Positions 31,091 through 39,839 are shown, numbered from the stretch's first letter. The stretch is DNA of 64,000 nt from Desulfoscipio sp. XC116 (GCF_039851975.1 NZ_CP156660.1:806001-870000), one strand, 5' to 3'. Notes: generated from the sequence alone by a model not told the origin. Numbers and translations are program-made.

Positions 31091-31873
31091 ATGGAATATC
31101 AAAATATTAAGCTTATCAAAGAGGGCCACATTGCGATTATGTCTATTAACCGGCCGGAGGCGATGAACGCCTTAAGCACCGGGACCGCCCGGGAAATACT
31201 GGCCGCTTTGGAGGAAATGGAACTTGATGATGATGTATTTGCCGCGGTATTCACCGGCGAGGGCGACAAGGCCTTTTGTGTGGGAGCCGATTTAAAGGAA
31301 AGAAAGACGATGACCCGGGAGGAAATGAAAAGGCAGCGGGCGCTTTTCGTACGCGCTTTTACCGCGGTGGCCGAGTTTCCCAAACCGCTGGTAGCGGTGG
31401 TGAACGGCTTTGCGCTGGGGGGCGGTTGCGAATTTGCCCTGGGCTGTGATTTTATCATAGCCTCCGAAAAGGCTTCCTTTGGTTTGCCCGAAGTCGGCCT
31501 GGCTATTATACCAGGCGGGGGCGGCACTCAGCTTATGCCCCGGGTAATCGGGCGCAGCCGGGCCAAGGAGTTGATTTTTACCGGACGGCGCATTAGTGCT
31601 CAGGATGCATATAAGCTTGGTCTGGTCAACTATGTTGTGCCGCCCGAGCAACTGATGGAAAAGACTATACAAGTTATGCGGGAAATTGTCAAGAACGGTC
31701 CTGTGGCCCTGCGGCAGGCCAAGCGTTCCATCAACCTGGGGGTGGAGCTGGAACTGAATACCGCTCTGGCTTTGGAAGCTGAGTGCTACAACGTTTGCCT
31801 GGCTACCGAAGACCGGGACGAAGGTTTGCTGGCCTTTAATGAAAAGCGTAAGCCGGTTTATAAGGGCAGGTAG
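31091..31873 (+). CDS. Enoyl-CoA hydratase/isomerase (crotonase)
   Basis: About 260 residues. The crotonase oxyanion and acid/base region NGFALGGGCEFALGCDFIIAS and FGLPEVGLAIIPGGGGTQ is intact, including both catalytic glutamates. In this cluster it would hydrate 3-methylglutaconyl-CoA, crotonyl-CoA or a related enoyl-CoA. ATG 31091 follows AAGGAGG; an earlier in-frame TTG lies in the ribosome-binding site. Confidence 0.93.
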   Translation: MEYQNIKLIKEGHIAIMSINRPEAMNALSTGTAREILAALEEMELDDDVFAAVFTGEGDKAFCVGADLKERKTMTREEMKRQRALFVRAFTAVAEFPKPLVAVVNGFALGGGCEFALGCDFIIASEKASFGLPEVGLAIIPGGGGTQLMPRVIGRSRAKELIFTGRRISAQDAYKLGLVNYVVPPEQLMEKTIQVMREIVKNGPVALRQAKRSINLGVELELNTALALEAECYNVCLATEDRDEGLLAFNEKRKPVYKGR

Positions 31874-31979
31874 CTCAAAGGCCGGTTGCCTATGACCGCG
31901 CATATTTCCCCGGGCCTTGGCAATCTCTTTAAGATATTCTTAGCTGTATTATCTTAACTAAATGACAAGGAGGTAAGCA

Positions 31980-32996
31980 ATGTTTGAACTGCAATATCCT
32001 AAAAAAGTAATAATCGGTGACATAACTGTACGGGATGGTTTTCAGCATGAGGAAATTGTTGTGCCCACCAACGCCAAACTATGGGTTCTGGAGGAGTTAA
32101 TACTGGCCGGTTTTAAGGAAGTTGAGATAACCAACTTGGGTAATCCCAAAGGCATGCCTCAGTTTGCCGACGCCGATGAGCTTTTCTATAAGCTATATAA
32201 CTCCAAAAGGGTGAAGGATAAACTGCCGGATGTTGAACTAACCGCCATTACCATCAGGGAAAAGGCCGTGGAGCGGGCTATTGAATTAAAACAAAGGGGA
32301 TACGGGCCCACTCGTATTTTACAGATGGTTTCCACATCGGCCTCGCACATGGTAAAAAACTCCGGCCTGGATCATCAAAGCTACTGGAAGATGACCGAAG
32401 AATCAATTAAAAAAGCTCATGATGCAGGTATAAAAGTGAACGGCACGGTGAGTACCATTTGGGGGTGCCCTATGGAAGGCCCTACTGAGTTAAAGGACGC
32501 GGTGGAGTTTACGAAAAGATATTTGGAATTGGGGGCTGATGATATTGAGCACGCCGATCACGACGGGTCCGCCCCGCCCAATAAGGTATACGAGTATTTC
32601 TCCATGATTCTGGATGCTATGCCCGATCCCAATTTGCACGTGGCCCACTTTCATGTTACCCGGGGCTGGGGACTGGCCAATGTTTTGGCGGCCCTGCAAG
32701 CCGGTATAACCCGCTTTGAATGCACAATGGGCGGTACGGGAGGACAGCCCGCCAATTTTGTAGGCGGCTGTCCTGTTTCGGGTACCGGTTCATACTATTA
32801 CCAGGACCCCAATATAGTTGGTCTGGTGTCCACTGAAGATATGGTGGTTATGATGGACGAAATGGGTATTGACACGGGAGTGGATGTGGACCGGGTGCTG
32901 GAAATAGGTCGCGTGATGGAAAAAATTCTAGGCCGCCGGCTGCGCAGCGAATGTATTAAGACGGGACGAATTCCCAAGAAAGCCACCGGTTTTTAA
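31980..32996 (+). CDS. HMG-CoA-lyase-like (HMGL family) carbon-carbon lyase
   Basis: A 338-residue TIM-barrel enzyme of the HMGL-like family. The first strand has DITVRDGFQHEE (metal-binding Asp and Arg), strand 7 HVAHFHVTRGWGLANVL, and a catalytic loop TMGGTGGQPANFVGGCP, comparable to GGLGGCPFAPGA of true HMG-CoA lyase but divergent. Probably an aldol-type lyase or synthase on an acyl-CoA or keto acid; the exact substrate is open. It is 10 bp upstream of a second, typical HMG-CoA lyase. Confidence 0.82.
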   Translation: MFELQYPKKVIIGDITVRDGFQHEEIVVPTNAKLWVLEELILAGFKEVEITNLGNPKGMPQFADADELFYKLYNSKRVKDKLPDVELTAITIREKAVERAIELKQRGYGPTRILQMVSTSASHMVKNSGLDHQSYWKMTEESIKKAHDAGIKVNGTVSTIWGCPMEGPTELKDAVEFTKRYLELGADDIEHADHDGSAPPNKVYEYFSMILDAMPDPNLHVAHFHVTRGWGLANVLAALQAGITRFECTMGGTGGQPANFVGGCPVSGTGSYYYQDPNIVGLVSTEDMVVMMDEMGIDTGVDVDRVLEIGRVMEKILGRRLRSECIKTGRIPKKATGF

Positions 32997-33006
32997 AGGG
33001 AAAGCG

Positions 33007-33888
33007 ATGCATTGGCCCGAGAAGGTTTTAATTCGCGAGGTTGGTCCCCGGGATGGGCTGCAAAATGAAAAAACAAAGGTGTCGACGGAAGATAAAATTG
33101 TATTGATTAAACAGCTTGCCGGTGCCGGTATCACTGCTATAGAGGCCACTTCGTTTGTGCATCCCCGGGCCGTGCCTCAGTTAAACGACGCTGAGGCTGT
33201 TTTAAGCGGCCTGGGTGATCTTGGCCGGGGAGTAACTGTCAGCGCTCTGGTGGGCAATATCAGGGGAGTCGAAAGGGCGCTTGCTGTGAGCCATACTTGT
33301 TTGCGTGAAATAGTAGTGGTTGTTTCCGCCAGCGAGGCGCATAACCGGGCCAACTTAAATTGCTCGATAGCCCATGCGCTGCGGGAGTTGAAGGAAATTG
33401 ACCGTTCGGCCGGAGGGGTTTTGCAGGTGCGGGGTACGGTAGCCACTGCTTTCGGCTGTTCTTACCAGGGGGACATTAACAGCAGTGATGTTTTTAAAGT
33501 CGTCGAGGGCATGCGGACAGCAGGTATTCGGCGGATTGGTCTGGCCGATACTGCGGGGCTGGGTAACCCCCGGCAGGTGTATAACTTGGTGCGGGAGGCA
33601 GCGGTACGTTACCCCGGTACCAGCTGGGGGCTGCACCTGCACGATACCCGGGGGTGGGGATTGGCCTGCGCCATAACCGGCATGCTGGCCGGAGTGAGCG
33701 CGTTGGAGTCATCGATTGGCGGATTGGGCGGATGTCCATTTTCGCCGGGGGCGGCCGGTAACCTGGCTACCGGTAGTCTGGTGCGGGTGCTGAAAAGTAT
33801 GGGCATTCACACCGGTGTTGACTCCCGGCGGCTGGATCATTGTGTTCGGTTTGCAGAAAAGTGTCTGGGGCGGTATTTGTTGTTATAG
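33007..33888 (+). CDS. mvaB: Hydroxymethylglutaryl-CoA lyase
   Basis: A 293-residue HMG-CoA lyase: EVGPRDGLQNEK with the catalytic Arg-Asp, LHLHDTRGWGLA with metal-binding histidines, and the signature GGLGGCPFSPGAAGN including the catalytic cysteine. It cleaves HMG-CoA to acetyl-CoA and acetoacetate. In context it is the last step of a leucine/isovalerate-type route with the carboxyltransferase and hydratase. Immediately downstream of the first HMGL gene. Confidence 0.9.
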   Translation: MHWPEKVLIREVGPRDGLQNEKTKVSTEDKIVLIKQLAGAGITAIEATSFVHPRAVPQLNDAEAVLSGLGDLGRGVTVSALVGNIRGVERALAVSHTCLREIVVVVSASEAHNRANLNCSIAHALRELKEIDRSAGGVLQVRGTVATAFGCSYQGDINSSDVFKVVEGMRTAGIRRIGLADTAGLGNPRQVYNLVREAAVRYPGTSWGLHLHDTRGWGLACAITGMLAGVSALESSIGGLGGCPFSPGAAGNLATGSLVRVLKSMGIHTGVDSRRLDHCVRFAEKCLGRYLLL

Positions 33889-34055
33889 GGCTAAAACGAT
33901 ACAGTGCGGCATTTTCAGCACAATTATTTAGTTGCTTTGTAAAAATTTCTATAGACGTAACGGTTAGGGTTTTGTACAATTAAATTAACCGGTTGTACAA
34001 TCGGCAAATAAGGGGTAATGCCCCGGATTACTGGAGAGAGGGAGGTCATAAAAAT

Positions 34056-34244
34056 ATGTTCATGGTGCAAATCGATCCTGATAAATGTGAAGGTTGCGGC
34101 GAATGCGCATCGTCCTGTCCGGCTGAAATCCTGGAAATGGATGGCGATAAAGCTGTTGTTGCCGGCGATCCCAGCGATTGCCTGGGTTGCGAGACCTGTA
34201 TAAGCGTTTGTCCGAATGGCGCTGTTACTCTTACTGAATCATAA
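34056..34244 (+). CDS. 2x[4Fe-4S] ferredoxin
   Basis: A 62-residue ferredoxin with two classic motifs, CEGCGECASSCP and CLGCETCISVCP. A low-potential electron carrier for the anaerobic metabolism of this cell. ATG 34056 is preceded by GGGAGG. Followed by an intrinsic terminator. Confidence 0.93.
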   Translation: MFMVQIDPDKCEGCGECASSCPAEILEMDGDKAVVAGDPSDCLGCETCISVCPNGAVTLTES

Positions 34245-34267
34245 TATTAACTTAAATATGGTCGCAT

Positions 34268-34305
34268 AATAAGCCCATATCCAGCTGGATGTGGGCTTAT
34301 TTTCA
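34268..34305 (+). terminator. Intrinsic terminator after ferredoxin
   Basis: AATAAGCCCATATCC and GGATGTGGGCTTATT pair almost perfectly around AGCT, followed by TTTT. It can work on both strands but fits the ferredoxin gene. Confidence 0.75.
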
Positions 34306-34425
34306 GTACATCCAATCTTTTGCGAATTTTGTCCGGACCGTCGTTAAATGAAGCCAGAAAGCGACATTATAAATCGTTGTTGCCCGCAGTAAAAACATTT
34401 ATCATAAATATTGGAGGTGAACAGC

Positions 34426-35106
34426 TTGTATTACATCGCGGGGGTAACTAAAGACGGCATGGAAATGTGCTGTGATTTTGGGTTTGACATGATTGAGCGA
34501 ATAGTACTGGATGATGTCCTTATGGATATTCCCCAAAAGGTAATGGATGAGTTGGATATTGCAAAGAGGTTTTCCTATTTTGGGGATAAACCAGATGTCA
34601 ATGTTGTTGATTTGGTGGGCCAAAAAGCACAGAGGCTGCAAATAAAATATGGTATTGATGTTTTGCGCGAACATTGCCAGTCGGTAATAGTAGAGAGAAA
34701 GCCCTTGCTGGCAATATTGAAAAGAATGTGGATTAAGCTCAGGAACGTGCCGGGCTGGCAGTGTGGATTAAAGATTATGCCCACCGAGCTTTTTAAGCAT
34801 ATAGTGCTTTATCACCCTCAACTGCTGCGCAGTCTGCTGGGCAAAGAAAAATACGGGGTTTGGAACCATGCGGATGATCGTGTGCGTGCTATTGGCGTGC
34901 TGAATAAATTTATTGATTTTTTGGAACATAACGACAACTTGCGACAGATTGCGATTTATAATGAATTGACTTGCCCGCATTGGGATGCTTCGGGTGAAAT
35001 GCGATTTAACAGCAGTGGCCGGCTGGTTGCCTTTAATTATTTCGGCAGGGGTAATGGCCAGTCTTATAAATATTATTCACAGCTGGAAGTGTGGCAAAGA
35101 ACCTAA
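34426..35106 (+). CDS. Unrecognised protein, about 226 residues
   Basis: No known domain recognised. Mixed alpha/beta, soluble, with GVTKDGMEMCCDFGFDMIERI at the N-terminus, PGWQCGLKIMPTELFKHIVLY in the middle and an aromatic C-terminus (FNYFGRGNGQSYKYYSQLEVW). Three cysteines in the N-terminal two-thirds. TTG 34426 is preceded by GGAGGTGA at five bases. It is a single gene between two transcription units. Confidence 0.6.
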   Translation: MYYIAGVTKDGMEMCCDFGFDMIERIVLDDVLMDIPQKVMDELDIAKRFSYFGDKPDVNVVDLVGQKAQRLQIKYGIDVLREHCQSVIVERKPLLAILKRMWIKLRNVPGWQCGLKIMPTELFKHIVLYHPQLLRSLLGKEKYGVWNHADDRVRAIGVLNKFIDFLEHNDNLRQIAIYNELTCPHWDASGEMRFNSSGRLVAFNYFGRGNGQSYKYYSQLEVWQRT

Positions 35107-35185
35107 TCCCGCAGGATTTGCCCTTTTTTTCAAGAAAGATATAGATATATTTAATGCAAAAGAAAAGACGCGGGGGGCATGCGAT

Positions 35186-35674
35186 ATGGACAGGCTTTGG
35201 GCGCCGTGGCGTGGTGTCTATATTGGTAAAGAACATGATGCAGAGTGTATATTTTGTGAAAAATTAAATGCCGGTGTTGATAAAGATCGGGAAAATTATG
35301 TGCTGTATCGTGGCGACAAAGTGTTTGTAATACTGAATATATATCCTTACAACAATGGTCATTTACTGGTGGCACCCAAGCGACACGTAGGTGATATTGA
35401 GGCACTGACCGTTGATGAAATGCAGGAATTGTTTACTGTTACACAGCGTATGGTCGGAATGCAGCGCGGCGCTTTTAACCCTGATGGCTTTAACGTCGGG
35501 ATAAATTTGGGTAAGATAGCGGGGGCCGGTATACCGGGTCATCTACACATACATATTGTGCCCCGCTGGGGTGGTGATACTAACTTTATGCCTGTGCTTG
35601 GTGATGTGCGGGTAATCTCGGAGGCTTTGGAGACAACTTATACAAAGCTAAAGCAAGCATTGGAATGTGAATAG
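35186..35674 (+). CDS. HIT-family hydrolase (AP4A phosphorylase-like)
   Basis: A 162-residue histidine-triad protein. The N-terminal WAPWRGVYI and CIFCEK zinc-type motif, the middle YNNGHLLVAPKRHVGDI and the histidine triad GHLHIHIVPRW are diagnostic. It should hydrolyse or phosphorolyse nucleoside phosphates such as AP4A. Confidence 0.92.
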   Translation: MDRLWAPWRGVYIGKEHDAECIFCEKLNAGVDKDRENYVLYRGDKVFVILNIYPYNNGHLLVAPKRHVGDIEALTVDEMQELFTVTQRMVGMQRGAFNPDGFNVGINLGKIAGAGIPGHLHIHIVPRWGGDTNFMPVLGDVRVISEALETTYTKLKQALECE

Positions 35675-35710
35675 TAATGCTTAATGGTTAATATTACAAA
35701 AAAACGTTTC

Positions 35711-35739
35711 TTGACTTGAAACAGTGATTATGATAAGAT
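35711..35739 (+). promoter_or_regulatory. Promoter of tRNA-His/Gln/Lys operon
   Basis: TTGACT (35711-35716), exactly 17 bases, TAAGAT (35734-35739), about 38 bp before the first tRNA. Confidence 0.75.
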
Positions 35740-35776
35740 TGTTCTTGCGTTAAGGAAACGACATAAAAAATAATGT

Positions 35777-35854
35777 GGTGGGTGTAGCTCAGCTGGTTAG
35801 AGTACCAGATTGTGGCTCTGGGGGTCGTGGGTTCAAGTCCCATCATCCACCCCA
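35777..35854 (+). tRNA. tRNA-His(GTG)
   Basis: Acceptor GTGGGTG/CATCCAC with the extra 5' G at -1 typical of tRNA-His, anticodon loop TTGTGGC (GTG), T-loop TTCAAGT and encoded CCA. Confidence 0.95.
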
Positions 35855-35860
35855 GTCTTT

Positions 35861-35935
35861 TGGGGCGTTGCCAAGCGGTAAGGCAACGGGCTTTGGTCCC
35901 GTCATTCGTTGGTTCGAATCCAGCCGCCCCAGCCA
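35861..35935 (+). tRNA. tRNA-Gln(TTG)
   Basis: Acceptor TGGGGCG/CGCCCCA, anticodon stem ACGGG/CCCGT with loop CTTTGGT (TTG), T-arm GTTGGTTCGAATCCAGC and CCA. It is the normal relative of the odd tRNA at 15953-16029. Confidence 0.96.
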
Positions 35936-35960
35936 AAACGGTCGCTTTGTGGCCGTATAT

Positions 35961-36036
35961 GACCTATTAGCTCAGTTGGTAGAGCACCTGACTTTTAATC
36001 AGGGTGTCCCGCGTTCGAGTCGCGGATGGGTCACCA
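35961..36036 (+). tRNA. tRNA-Lys(TTT)
   Basis: Acceptor GACCTAT/ATGGGTC, anticodon loop CTTTTAA (TTT), T-loop TTCGAGT, encoded CCA. Last tRNA of the operon. Confidence 0.95.
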
Positions 36037-36049
36037 AAACCAATAATAG

Positions 36050-36092
36050 CAAGGAGTTTAGCCTTATTAGCAGGTTAGACTCCTTGTTTTTT
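36050..36092 (+). terminator. Terminator of tRNA operon
   Basis: CAAGGAGTTTAG pairs with TTAGACTCCTTG (one G-U) and is followed by TTTTTT. Confidence 0.85.
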
Positions 36093-36319
36093 GTATTGCC
36101 GCCGGATTAAGCAAGTTACGGGGCACAAGACTAGGTTTATTTTTGCGGATTGTTAATAATTAATTAATGTTAAGTTAATTATAACCAAGTTGTATAATAG
36201 CAGTCAGGTTTTTTTGTTCCTTTGTCGCTAAATAGTGTCACACATACTCATTGTTATAAAGGGCACTATAAAGATACCACCGGAAAACAAAAAAATAATT
36301 GATGAGGAGGTTTATTCTG

Positions 36320-36574
36320 ATGGCACAAGGACAAAACAGGAACAGAAAACTGATACCGCAGGCAGGCAATGCAATGGATCAATTTAAATATGAAACCGCA
36401 GCGGAATTAGGTATTCAAAACTACCAGGGTTATCTTGGCGACTTACCCTCAAGGGTTAACGGGGCAGTTGGCGGCAACATGGTCAAAAAAATGATTGCTG
36501 CCTACGAGCAAAGCCTGGCTCAGGGACAACAGCCTCCTACTCCGCAGGTAACCAACCAGCAGCCGACTCCTTAA
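36320..36574 (+). CDS. Small acid-soluble spore protein, alpha/beta type
   Basis: An 84-residue SASP: FKYETAAELGIQNYQGYLGDLPSRVNGAVGGNMVKKMI carries the conserved E-x-A-x-E-x-G and GGxMV-K-K-MI DNA-binding regions. The tail is rich in Gln and Pro. Such proteins coat DNA in dormant spores and are cleaved by GPR protease at the conserved Glu. Sporulation-specific (sigma G) expression is expected. ATG 36320 follows GAGGAGG. Confidence 0.95.
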   Translation: MAQGQNRNRKLIPQAGNAMDQFKYETAAELGIQNYQGYLGDLPSRVNGAVGGNMVKKMIAAYEQSLAQGQQPPTPQVTNQQPTP

Positions 36575-36584
36575 AAAAGACCTT

Positions 36585-36625
36585 AATAAGACTACCGGCC
36601 TTAGCAGGGCCGGTAGTCTTATTTT
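36585..36625 (+). terminator. Terminator of SASP gene
   Basis: AATAAGACTACCGGCC and GGCCGGTAGTCTTATT form a strong stem with a short loop, followed by TTTCT. Confidence 0.85.
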
Positions 36626-36683
36626 CTACCGGTGCCGCTTTGCTTTATCAAATTTCAAGACTCCCATTTCTATAAGCGGAAGT

Positions 36684-36760
36684 TCCTATCTTTACTTCAG
36701 GTAGGGTGGAATACCCATCTGAAGTCCTGTTGTTCGGCTTTAGCTGAACGAGTTTACTTT
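36684..36760 (+). repeat. Dispersed structured repeat R2, copy c
   Basis: TTACTTCAGGTAGGGTGGAA, then TACCCATCTGAAG and the TTCGGC-TTTA-GCTGAA hairpin, ending CGAGTTTACTTTG. A compensatory change in the inner stem (GTAGGG with TACCC) keeps the base pairing, which suggests that the fold matters. Confidence 0.7.
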
Positions 36761-37260
36761 GTGTCTGCCGGATTCTTCAGTTAGGATTTAATTTAAAGAA
36801 AAGCCGTTCACTGTCCTGTTGGCTTAAGTCTGATTGACTGCGGTTGCCTGACAGTATTTTCTTCATTAGTCTGAGTTTTATGCATAGCGGAAATATTTTT
36901 AGCTCATCGTAAGGAGGAGCGATTGCGAGTGCGGCCTCATTTTAATAAAACGAGGGTAACAATAGATTGTTTTTGTTATCGTTTGCGACAATGCTTTTGG
37001 TTTCGAATTGTTCATTAATATAGAGAAGACGTAAAATCTATATGACGAGTGGGAAATATGCGTTCCGTCCGACAACCTGACAGTTATTATGTTGCTGTAT
37101 AGGCATTTTTGCCTGATATTGGCGTTTAATATGTTAATAGAAAAATAGCTGTTTTAATATGAAGATCCTGCACCTGTTCAGGGTTTTATTTTTTGCAGTT
37201 AAATAATAAGAATAATTGAGTTGAAAAAGTTTTAATTAATTTTGTTTTTGTGTTAATATT
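36761..37260. other. Long non-coding stretch
   Basis: About 500 bp without a credible gene. A good AAGGAGG at 36910 precedes a TTG-initiated 31-codon frame (36923-37018), too weak to call. AT-rich, with a T-run at about 37185-37195 after a weak hairpin. Confidence 0.5.
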
Positions 37261-37303
37261 TTAATGTGTATCTATAGGCAGGAAGTCTATAGATACACAT
37301 TAA
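37261..37303 (+). promoter_or_regulatory. Perfect 17-bp inverted repeat before 37353
   Basis: TTAATGTGTATCTATAG (37261-37277) and its exact complement (37287-37303) around nine bases. No T-run follows and the next gene starts 50 bp later, so it may be an operator or a leader hairpin rather than a terminator. Confidence 0.6.
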
Positions 37304-37352
37304 AGGCAATAAATAAAATAGTAGTATATTATTAATACGGGAGGTATTAAAT

Positions 37353-37658
37353 ATGGCGTTTGAGGTTTATAAACCAAGATCATCTAAAGAGAATGTGGTT
37401 GCCTTTACAAAACATCATATTAGGTTGGGAGTGAAGCTGGCCGCTAAGCTAAAAAGTGATCGTGTGGAAGTGGCGTATGATAGGGAAACCCAACAACTAA
37501 GGATTAAAGCGGTGGATGAAGGTGGGCTGCTGCTCAACAAAAATAAAATCGGCGCCCGGGGAATATTTAAGTTTTTTGACCTTGATGGTAAGAGAGGCGG
37601 TTTTGAGGCCAGGTTTGATCCGCAGGAAGAAGCTATTTTCGTAAATATGGCTGAATAA
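37353..37658 (+). CDS. Small conserved-looking protein, unrecognised
   Basis: A 101-residue soluble basic/acidic protein (MAFEVYKPRSSKENVVAFTKHHIRLGVKLAAKLKSD...). Predicted as strands and one helix, and it contains KIGARGIFKFFDLDGKRGG and a terminal FDPQEEAIFVNM strand. Good RBS (GGGAGG). Preceded by a perfect inverted repeat. I see no motif to assign a function. Confidence 0.6.
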   Translation: MAFEVYKPRSSKENVVAFTKHHIRLGVKLAAKLKSDRVEVAYDRETQQLRIKAVDEGGLLLNKNKIGARGIFKFFDLDGKRGGFEARFDPQEEAIFVNMAE

Positions 37659-37737
37659 TAATCATTATTACTCACATTGACATAGCAATTCCGGTAGGTA
37701 TACAATGTCTCAAACAACCGTTTGGGGAGATGAGATA

Positions 37738-38838
37738 ATGCGTACCGGCATAGCAAATTTACCTTTACACGGGCATCGTTGCCCCCGGTGGCTTTTCAAT
37801 CGGATGGTGCGTCTTAGCGCGGCTATTGTGGAGGCTGTGGTGGAGGAGTTCGGGGCGCGGGAAGTGCTGCGCCGTATGTCGGATCCCTTTTGGTTTCAGG
37901 CTTTTGGTTGTGTAGTGGGCTTTGACTGGCATTCTTCCGGATTAACCACAGTGCTTTGCGGCGCCCTAAAGCAAGGTATGGCCGACCGGCAAAAAGATGC
38001 CGGTGTATTCTTTGCCGGGGGGAAGGCAATGACTTCCCGTAAAACACCTCATGAAATTGCCGATTATACCGACCGGTATGCTTTGCCGGACAACGTGGCT
38101 GATTTGCAATATGCCAGCCGGATGTGCGCCAAGGTGGATTCGGCAGCGGTGCAGGACGGCTATCAGATCTATCAGCATTTCTTTGTTTTTACAGGTGATG
38201 GCAGCTGGGCGGTGGTTCAGCAGGGCATGGATGGTCAAAATGGTTGGGCCAGGCGTTACCATTGGCTGAGCGATAATTTACATAGCTATGTGAAGGAGCC
38301 TCACTCTGCTGTTTGTGGTCAAAGGGGGCTGAATGTGCTAAATATGGTTTCGCAAGCCAGCGGGCAAGCTCGTAATGTATCGGTTTTTCAGACCCGTGAA
38401 CAGCCGGAAAAAATTATCACTGCGCTTAAAAAAATTGCTGCCCTGCCGCAGGAACAAATTGCCAGGTTGCATTTGCCTGCCGCTCACCCGGTGCCTCAGG
38501 CGGGCCGGATTGAAAAGGCTTTACGTCGTCTTTATGAGCTGGCACCGGAAAATTATGAGCAACTGCTGGCTGTCGAGGGGGTTGGACCGGCCGCCGTGCG
38601 GGCTTTTGCCTTGGTGGGTGAAGTGGTGTACGGGGTGCGGGCCAGTTTTCAGGACCCGGTGCGCTACTCCTTTGCTCACGGGGGTAAAGATGGTCACCCC
38701 TACCCGGTGGATAGAAAGAATTATGACCGTTCTATAGATATGCTGGAAACGGCACTGCGGCGGGTGCGGGTTGGACAGAGGGACAAACTGGATGCGCTTA
38801 GCCGCCTTGCTGCTTTGCAAAAGGGTTTTAGCCATTGA
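37738..38838 (+). CDS. DUF763 family protein
   Basis: About 366 residues. The start MRTGIANLPLHGHRCPRWLF and the internal FWFQAFGCVVGFDWHSSGLTT match the DUF763 family, widespread in archaea and anaerobic thermophiles, with unknown function. A helix-hairpin-helix-like LLAVEGVGPAAVRAFALV near residue 280 suggests contact with nucleic acid. ATG 37738 gives the family-like N-terminus and has GGGGAGATGA upstream; ATG 37705 would add eleven residues. Confidence 0.8.
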   Translation: MRTGIANLPLHGHRCPRWLFNRMVRLSAAIVEAVVEEFGAREVLRRMSDPFWFQAFGCVVGFDWHSSGLTTVLCGALKQGMADRQKDAGVFFAGGKAMTSRKTPHEIADYTDRYALPDNVADLQYASRMCAKVDSAAVQDGYQIYQHFFVFTGDGSWAVVQQGMDGQNGWARRYHWLSDNLHSYVKEPHSAVCGQRGLNVLNMVSQASGQARNVSVFQTREQPEKIITALKKIAALPQEQIARLHLPAAHPVPQAGRIEKALRRLYELAPENYEQLLAVEGVGPAAVRAFALVGEVVYGVRASFQDPVRYSFAHGGKDGHPYPVDRKNYDRSIDMLETALRRVRVGQRDKLDALSRLAALQKGFSH

Positions 38839-38848
38839 AGCAAGTTCT

Positions 38849-38885
38849 AAAATTCAGGGGGGAGAGTCAGCTCCCTCTGAATTTT
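38849..38885 (+). terminator. Intrinsic terminator after DUF763 gene
   Basis: AAAATTCAGGGGGGAG and CTCCCTCTGAATTTT form a strong stem, ending in TTTT. Confidence 0.75.
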
Positions 38886-38908
38886 GAACTGCAAAACGTA
38901 TGATTTGG

Positions 38909-38953
38909 TTGGCGTTGCACTCCCACTTCTGTAAAATGGGGATGCAACGCCAA
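38909..38953 (+). promoter_or_regulatory. Inverted repeat upstream of pyrE
   Basis: Perfect 11-bp arms TTGGCGTTGCA (38909-38919) and TGCAACGCCAA (38943-38953), with a second inner pairing TCCC/GGGGA. It lies 28 bp before pyrE. Possible attenuator or operator; no classic PyrR site recognised. Confidence 0.5.
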
Positions 38954-38981
38954 GTTAGTTATTTAAACTGGAGGTCGCTTA

Positions 38982-39524
38982 ATGAATAATCGTGAGATTT
39001 TAAAAGAATTATTGGATGCCCGGGCTTTTGAACGCCGGACCGTAGTGCTTTCTTCCGGTAAAACCAGCCATTATTATTTTGATGGCCGGAAGGTTTCCCT
39101 GAATCCCCAGGGGGCTTATTTAATTGCCCAAATTATCTGCGATATGCTTATGAATGAAAATGTAGACGCGGTAGGTGGGCTAACCATGGGAGCCGACCCC
39201 ATTGTCGGAGCTTTGGGACCGGTGGCCTATCAGCGAGGCCTTAATCTGTCTTTATTTATTGTTCGTAAAGAAGCAAAAAAACACGGTACCAGGCAGCAAA
39301 TAGAGGGACCTCCTCTTTTGCCGGGACAGCGCGTGGTTATTGTGGACGATGTCATTACCACCGGGGGATCGGTGATTAAAGCGGTGCAAGCCGTGCGGGA
39401 GATTGGCTGCGAAGTGGTCAAGGCTATTGCTTTAGTGGACAGGCTGGAGGGCGGCACTAAAAACCTGGAAGAAATGGGCGTACGTGTGGAGTCAATGTTT
39501 ACCGCGGCTGATTTTGGCCTTTAG
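38982..39524 (+). CDS. pyrE: Orotate phosphoribosyltransferase
   Basis: A 180-residue type I phosphoribosyltransferase. The PRPP-binding motif VVIVDDVITTGGS and the orotate-side GGLTMGADPIVGAL are present, with FIVRKEAKKHGTRQ as the flexible loop. It makes OMP in UMP biosynthesis. It stands alone here, away from other pyr genes. Confidence 0.93.
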   Translation: MNNREILKELLDARAFERRTVVLSSGKTSHYYFDGRKVSLNPQGAYLIAQIICDMLMNENVDAVGGLTMGADPIVGALGPVAYQRGLNLSLFIVRKEAKKHGTRQQIEGPPLLPGQRVVIVDDVITTGGSVIKAVQAVREIGCEVVKAIALVDRLEGGTKNLEEMGVRVESMFTAADFGL

Positions 39525-39713
39525 TTCGATAATAATTAACCCGGCAGTACGTTTTTATCTTTCGACCAATAACTTATTAATTGGCTAAATAGGGCTGTGA
39601 TTATGTTATAAAACGAGATATTTTGGCAGAATGACCATTTAGTTGTTTGACTATCTAAAATCAAAGGCATAAAATAACATGGTAAGCCTTATTAAGGGAG
39701 GCGCATAAAAATT

Positions 39714-39836
39714 TTGTCACCGAATTCCCGTTGTGGGAAACGGGGGAACCACTTTGGGGGTGAAATGCAAATTTGCATGGGGCTAACACTTCGGTCCCAA
39801 CCCGTCAGCTAACCTCGTAGGTGTGGAAAGTGAGGC
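39714..39836 (+). ncRNA. c-di-AMP riboswitch (ydaO/yuaA type)
   Basis: The region carries the conserved features of the ydaO motif: CGGGGGAACC, GGGGGTGAAAT, GGGGCTAACACTTCGGTCCC and AACCCGTCAGCTAACCTCGTAG before GTGTGGAAAGTGAG. It ends four bases before a cell-wall hydrolase gene, the commonest target class of this riboswitch. The longest conserved block is quoted in two parts only by description; identity is recognised by pattern. Confidence 0.85.
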
Positions 39837-39839
39837 ATC

